Positions 5,125 through 6,523 of a stretch of DNA of 6,523 nucleotides are shown here, piece after piece. The notes beneath the pieces are model-generated. The model was not told the DNA's origin and made no database searches. It was given only the letters and a program-made list of their open reading frames with translations. Within the stretch, counting starts at the first letter, position 1; each line of letters begins with the position of its first letter. Both the position numbers and the translations under genes were made by a program. Origin of the DNA: Alphaproteobacteria bacterium (GTDB lineage Bacteria; Pseudomonadota; Alphaproteobacteria; Sphingomonadales; Sphingomonadaceae); contig JAQGLH010000145.1 of the NCBI GenBank assembly GCA_028293005.1, positions 1 through 6,523 on the forward strand, in the 5' to 3' direction.

Positions 5125-6523
5125 TCATCGCGTGCCCGGCGCCGCGCGTGCGCCCGCGAACTCAGCACGGCGCTCCGTGGACAGTCCTCTTTGGATCGCG
5201 TTTTCCTCGCGATAGAGATCGTCGACCGACGAAGCGCGCCGCGCAAGCACGGCCCGCTGGTTGATGTAGCCCTTGTCGGTGATTTCATCATGCTCGGGAC
5301 GCGGCGGATCATCGAGGATGAGAAGGCGGGCGATCTTCGTGCTCGATCCCATTTGTGTCGCATTGTAGCCGCTGATCAGGCTCGCGACATAATCGCGAAC
5401 GCGCGGATGCGATGCCGGGCTGATGTCGACTTCGCATCCGCGTGCGGCCAGCCAGGCCCGGCAGGCGTCGTCATTGGCAAAGATCAGCAGACCGATATCG
5501 TCGCGGGCCTCGCCTGCGACGACGGCATCCGCGATCAGTCCCTCGCCGGCGGCGATCGCGGCGAGGCGGACGCCGGCGACATTGACCCAGGTGCCCGACG
5601 CCAATTTGAAGTTTTCGGCAATCCGACCGTCGAACAGGATACCGGCCGCGGGATCGGTGGGATCGACCATTCGTCCGGCGTCCCCGATCCGGTAAAAGCC
5701 TTCGTCGTCGAATGCGGCCGCGGTCGCCTCGGGCTGCTTCCAATATCCCGGCGTGACGTTTGGCCCCCGCACGCGAAGCTCGTGCCGGCCGTCGACCGGC
5801 ACCATCTTGATCTCGACGCCCGGCAGCGGAACGCCGAGGTTCGATGCGTGAGGCGTTGGGAACGACAGCATGGTCGCGCCGGGGGCAGTCTCGGTCGATC
5901 CCCAGCCGCCGAAGATCGCCGGAAGCTCGCCGGTGGCGCGCCTGGCGACCGCCTCGAGGCGCGCGCGGGTGAGGTCCGGGAGCGGCGCGGCGGCGTTGAA
6001 CAGAAAGTCGAGATCCTGGAAGAAGTGGCGCGCGAAGGCGCCGTCGGCCTCCAGCGCCGGCAGCAGCGCATCATAGCCCGCGGGTACGTTGAAGTAGATC
6101 GTCGGCGACCATCGCTTGAGCGCCGCGATCGTCAGGTCGATCAGGCCCGGCGCGGGCTTGCCCGCATCGATATGGAAGGTGCCGCCCAGGAAAAGGCAGA
6201 TGTGGAGGCAGAAGTTGCCACCGAACGTATGGCTCCACGGCAGCCAGTCGACGATCACCGGCGGCCGATCGTTGAGAAAGCTCCACAGACGCGCCATCGC
6301 CTGGACGTTCGAAACCAACATCCGCTGCGTGTTGATCACCGCCTTGGGGGCGCCGGTCGATCCAGAGGTGAACAGCAGCTTGGCGACCGTGTCGGGCCCG
6401 ACACGCGCTGCCGCCGCGCTCACCGCCTCCTTTGGCGCAGGAGCATGGTCCATCAGCCAGCCAAGATCCCGGATCGGCATGAGCTTGACCCCAGTGGAGC
6501 CGATCGCGCCAAGCGCCTCGGCA
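5125..6523 (-). CDS. Feruloyl-CoA synthase-family AMP-forming CoA ligase, N-terminus beyond right edge
   Basis: This enzyme activates a carboxylic acid with ATP to an acyl-AMP and then a CoA thioester. About 466 C-terminal residues are visible; the frame stays open to the window edge, so ATG 6480 is an internal Met. Numbering from that Met: ATP-binding motif TSGSTGAPK at 38-46, LPWSHTFGGN at 80-89, GGWGSTETAP at 191-200, YRIGD at 263-267, GRIAENFKLASGTWVNV at 285-301, and the C-terminal catalytic Lys region EITDKGYINQR at 399-409 (Lys403). The FKLASGTWV and ITDKGYINQR stretches are characteristic of feruloyl-CoA synthases, from memory. Family members are about 600 residues, so roughly 150 are missing. 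The substrate may be a hydroxycinnamate or another aromatic or bulky acid. A polar tail of about 28 residues follows the usual end. The SDR lies directly downstream, probably in the same operon. Confidence 0.92.
   Translation of the reverse strand, partial: AEALGAIGSTGVKLMPIRDLGWLMDHAPAPKEAVSAAAARVGPDTVAKLLFTSGSTGAPKAVINTQRMLVSNVQAMARLWSFLNDRPPVIVDWLPWSHTFGGNFCLHICLFLGGTFHIDAGKPAPGLIDLTIAALKRWSPTIYFNVPAGYDALLPALEADGAFARHFFQDLDFLFNAAAPLPDLTRARLEAVARRATGELPAIFGGWGSTETAPGATMLSFPTPHASNLGVPLPGVEIKMVPVDGRHELRVRGPNVTPGYWKQPEATAAAFDDEGFYRIGDAGRMVDPTDPAAGILFDGRIAENFKLASGTWVNVAGVRLAAIAAGEGLIADAVVAGEARDDIGLLIFANDDACRAWLAARGCEVDISPASHPRVRDYVASLISGYNATQMGSSTKIARLLILDDPPRPEHDEITDKGYINQRAVLARRASSVDDLYREENAIQRGLSTERRAEFAGARAAPGTR

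Overview
The window is strongly GC-rich with G or C at most third codon positions. Its gene content (a Baeyer-Villiger monooxygenase, an SDR, a feruloyl-CoA synthase-type ligase and a TonB-dependent receptor) suggests a chromosomal segment of an alphaproteobacterium, most likely a sphingomonad (Sphingomonas, Sphingobium or Novosphingobium type). That assignment rests on gene style and family resemblance, not on a marker gene.

Layout from left to right. (1) Positions 1-1217, minus strand: the N-terminal three quarters of a type I Baeyer-Villiger monooxygenase (BVMO), cut off by the left edge, with a good ribosome binding site and a plausible promoter. (2) Positions 1218-1503: a divergent intergenic region, more AT-rich than its surroundings, holding two clear inverted repeats. 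(3) Positions 1504-1857, plus strand: a small secreted protein of unknown function with one Cys and several His near its mature N-terminus. (4) Positions 1858-2038: a leader with two tandem hairpins. (5) Positions 2039-4225, plus strand: a complete TonB-dependent outer-membrane receptor of the ZnuD-like (zinc/metal) type. (6) Positions 4278-5033, minus strand: a complete classical SDR. (7) Positions 5125-6523, minus strand: an AMP-forming CoA ligase of the feruloyl-CoA synthase family, cut off by the right edge.

Two functional themes meet here. The minus-strand enzymes look like a catabolic set for an oxygenated or aromatic carbon source. The ligase would activate a carboxylic acid as its CoA thioester, the SDR would oxidise or reduce an alcohol/ketone, and the BVMO would insert oxygen next to a ketone to give an ester or lactone. 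The plus-strand pair sits inside this set in opposite orientation. It looks like an outer-membrane uptake unit, probably for a metal ion, made of a receptor plus a small periplasmic His/Cys protein. Whether it is unrelated to the catabolic genes or imports a substrate for them cannot be decided from sequence alone. The most novel-looking element is the small secreted protein together with the structured leaders around it.
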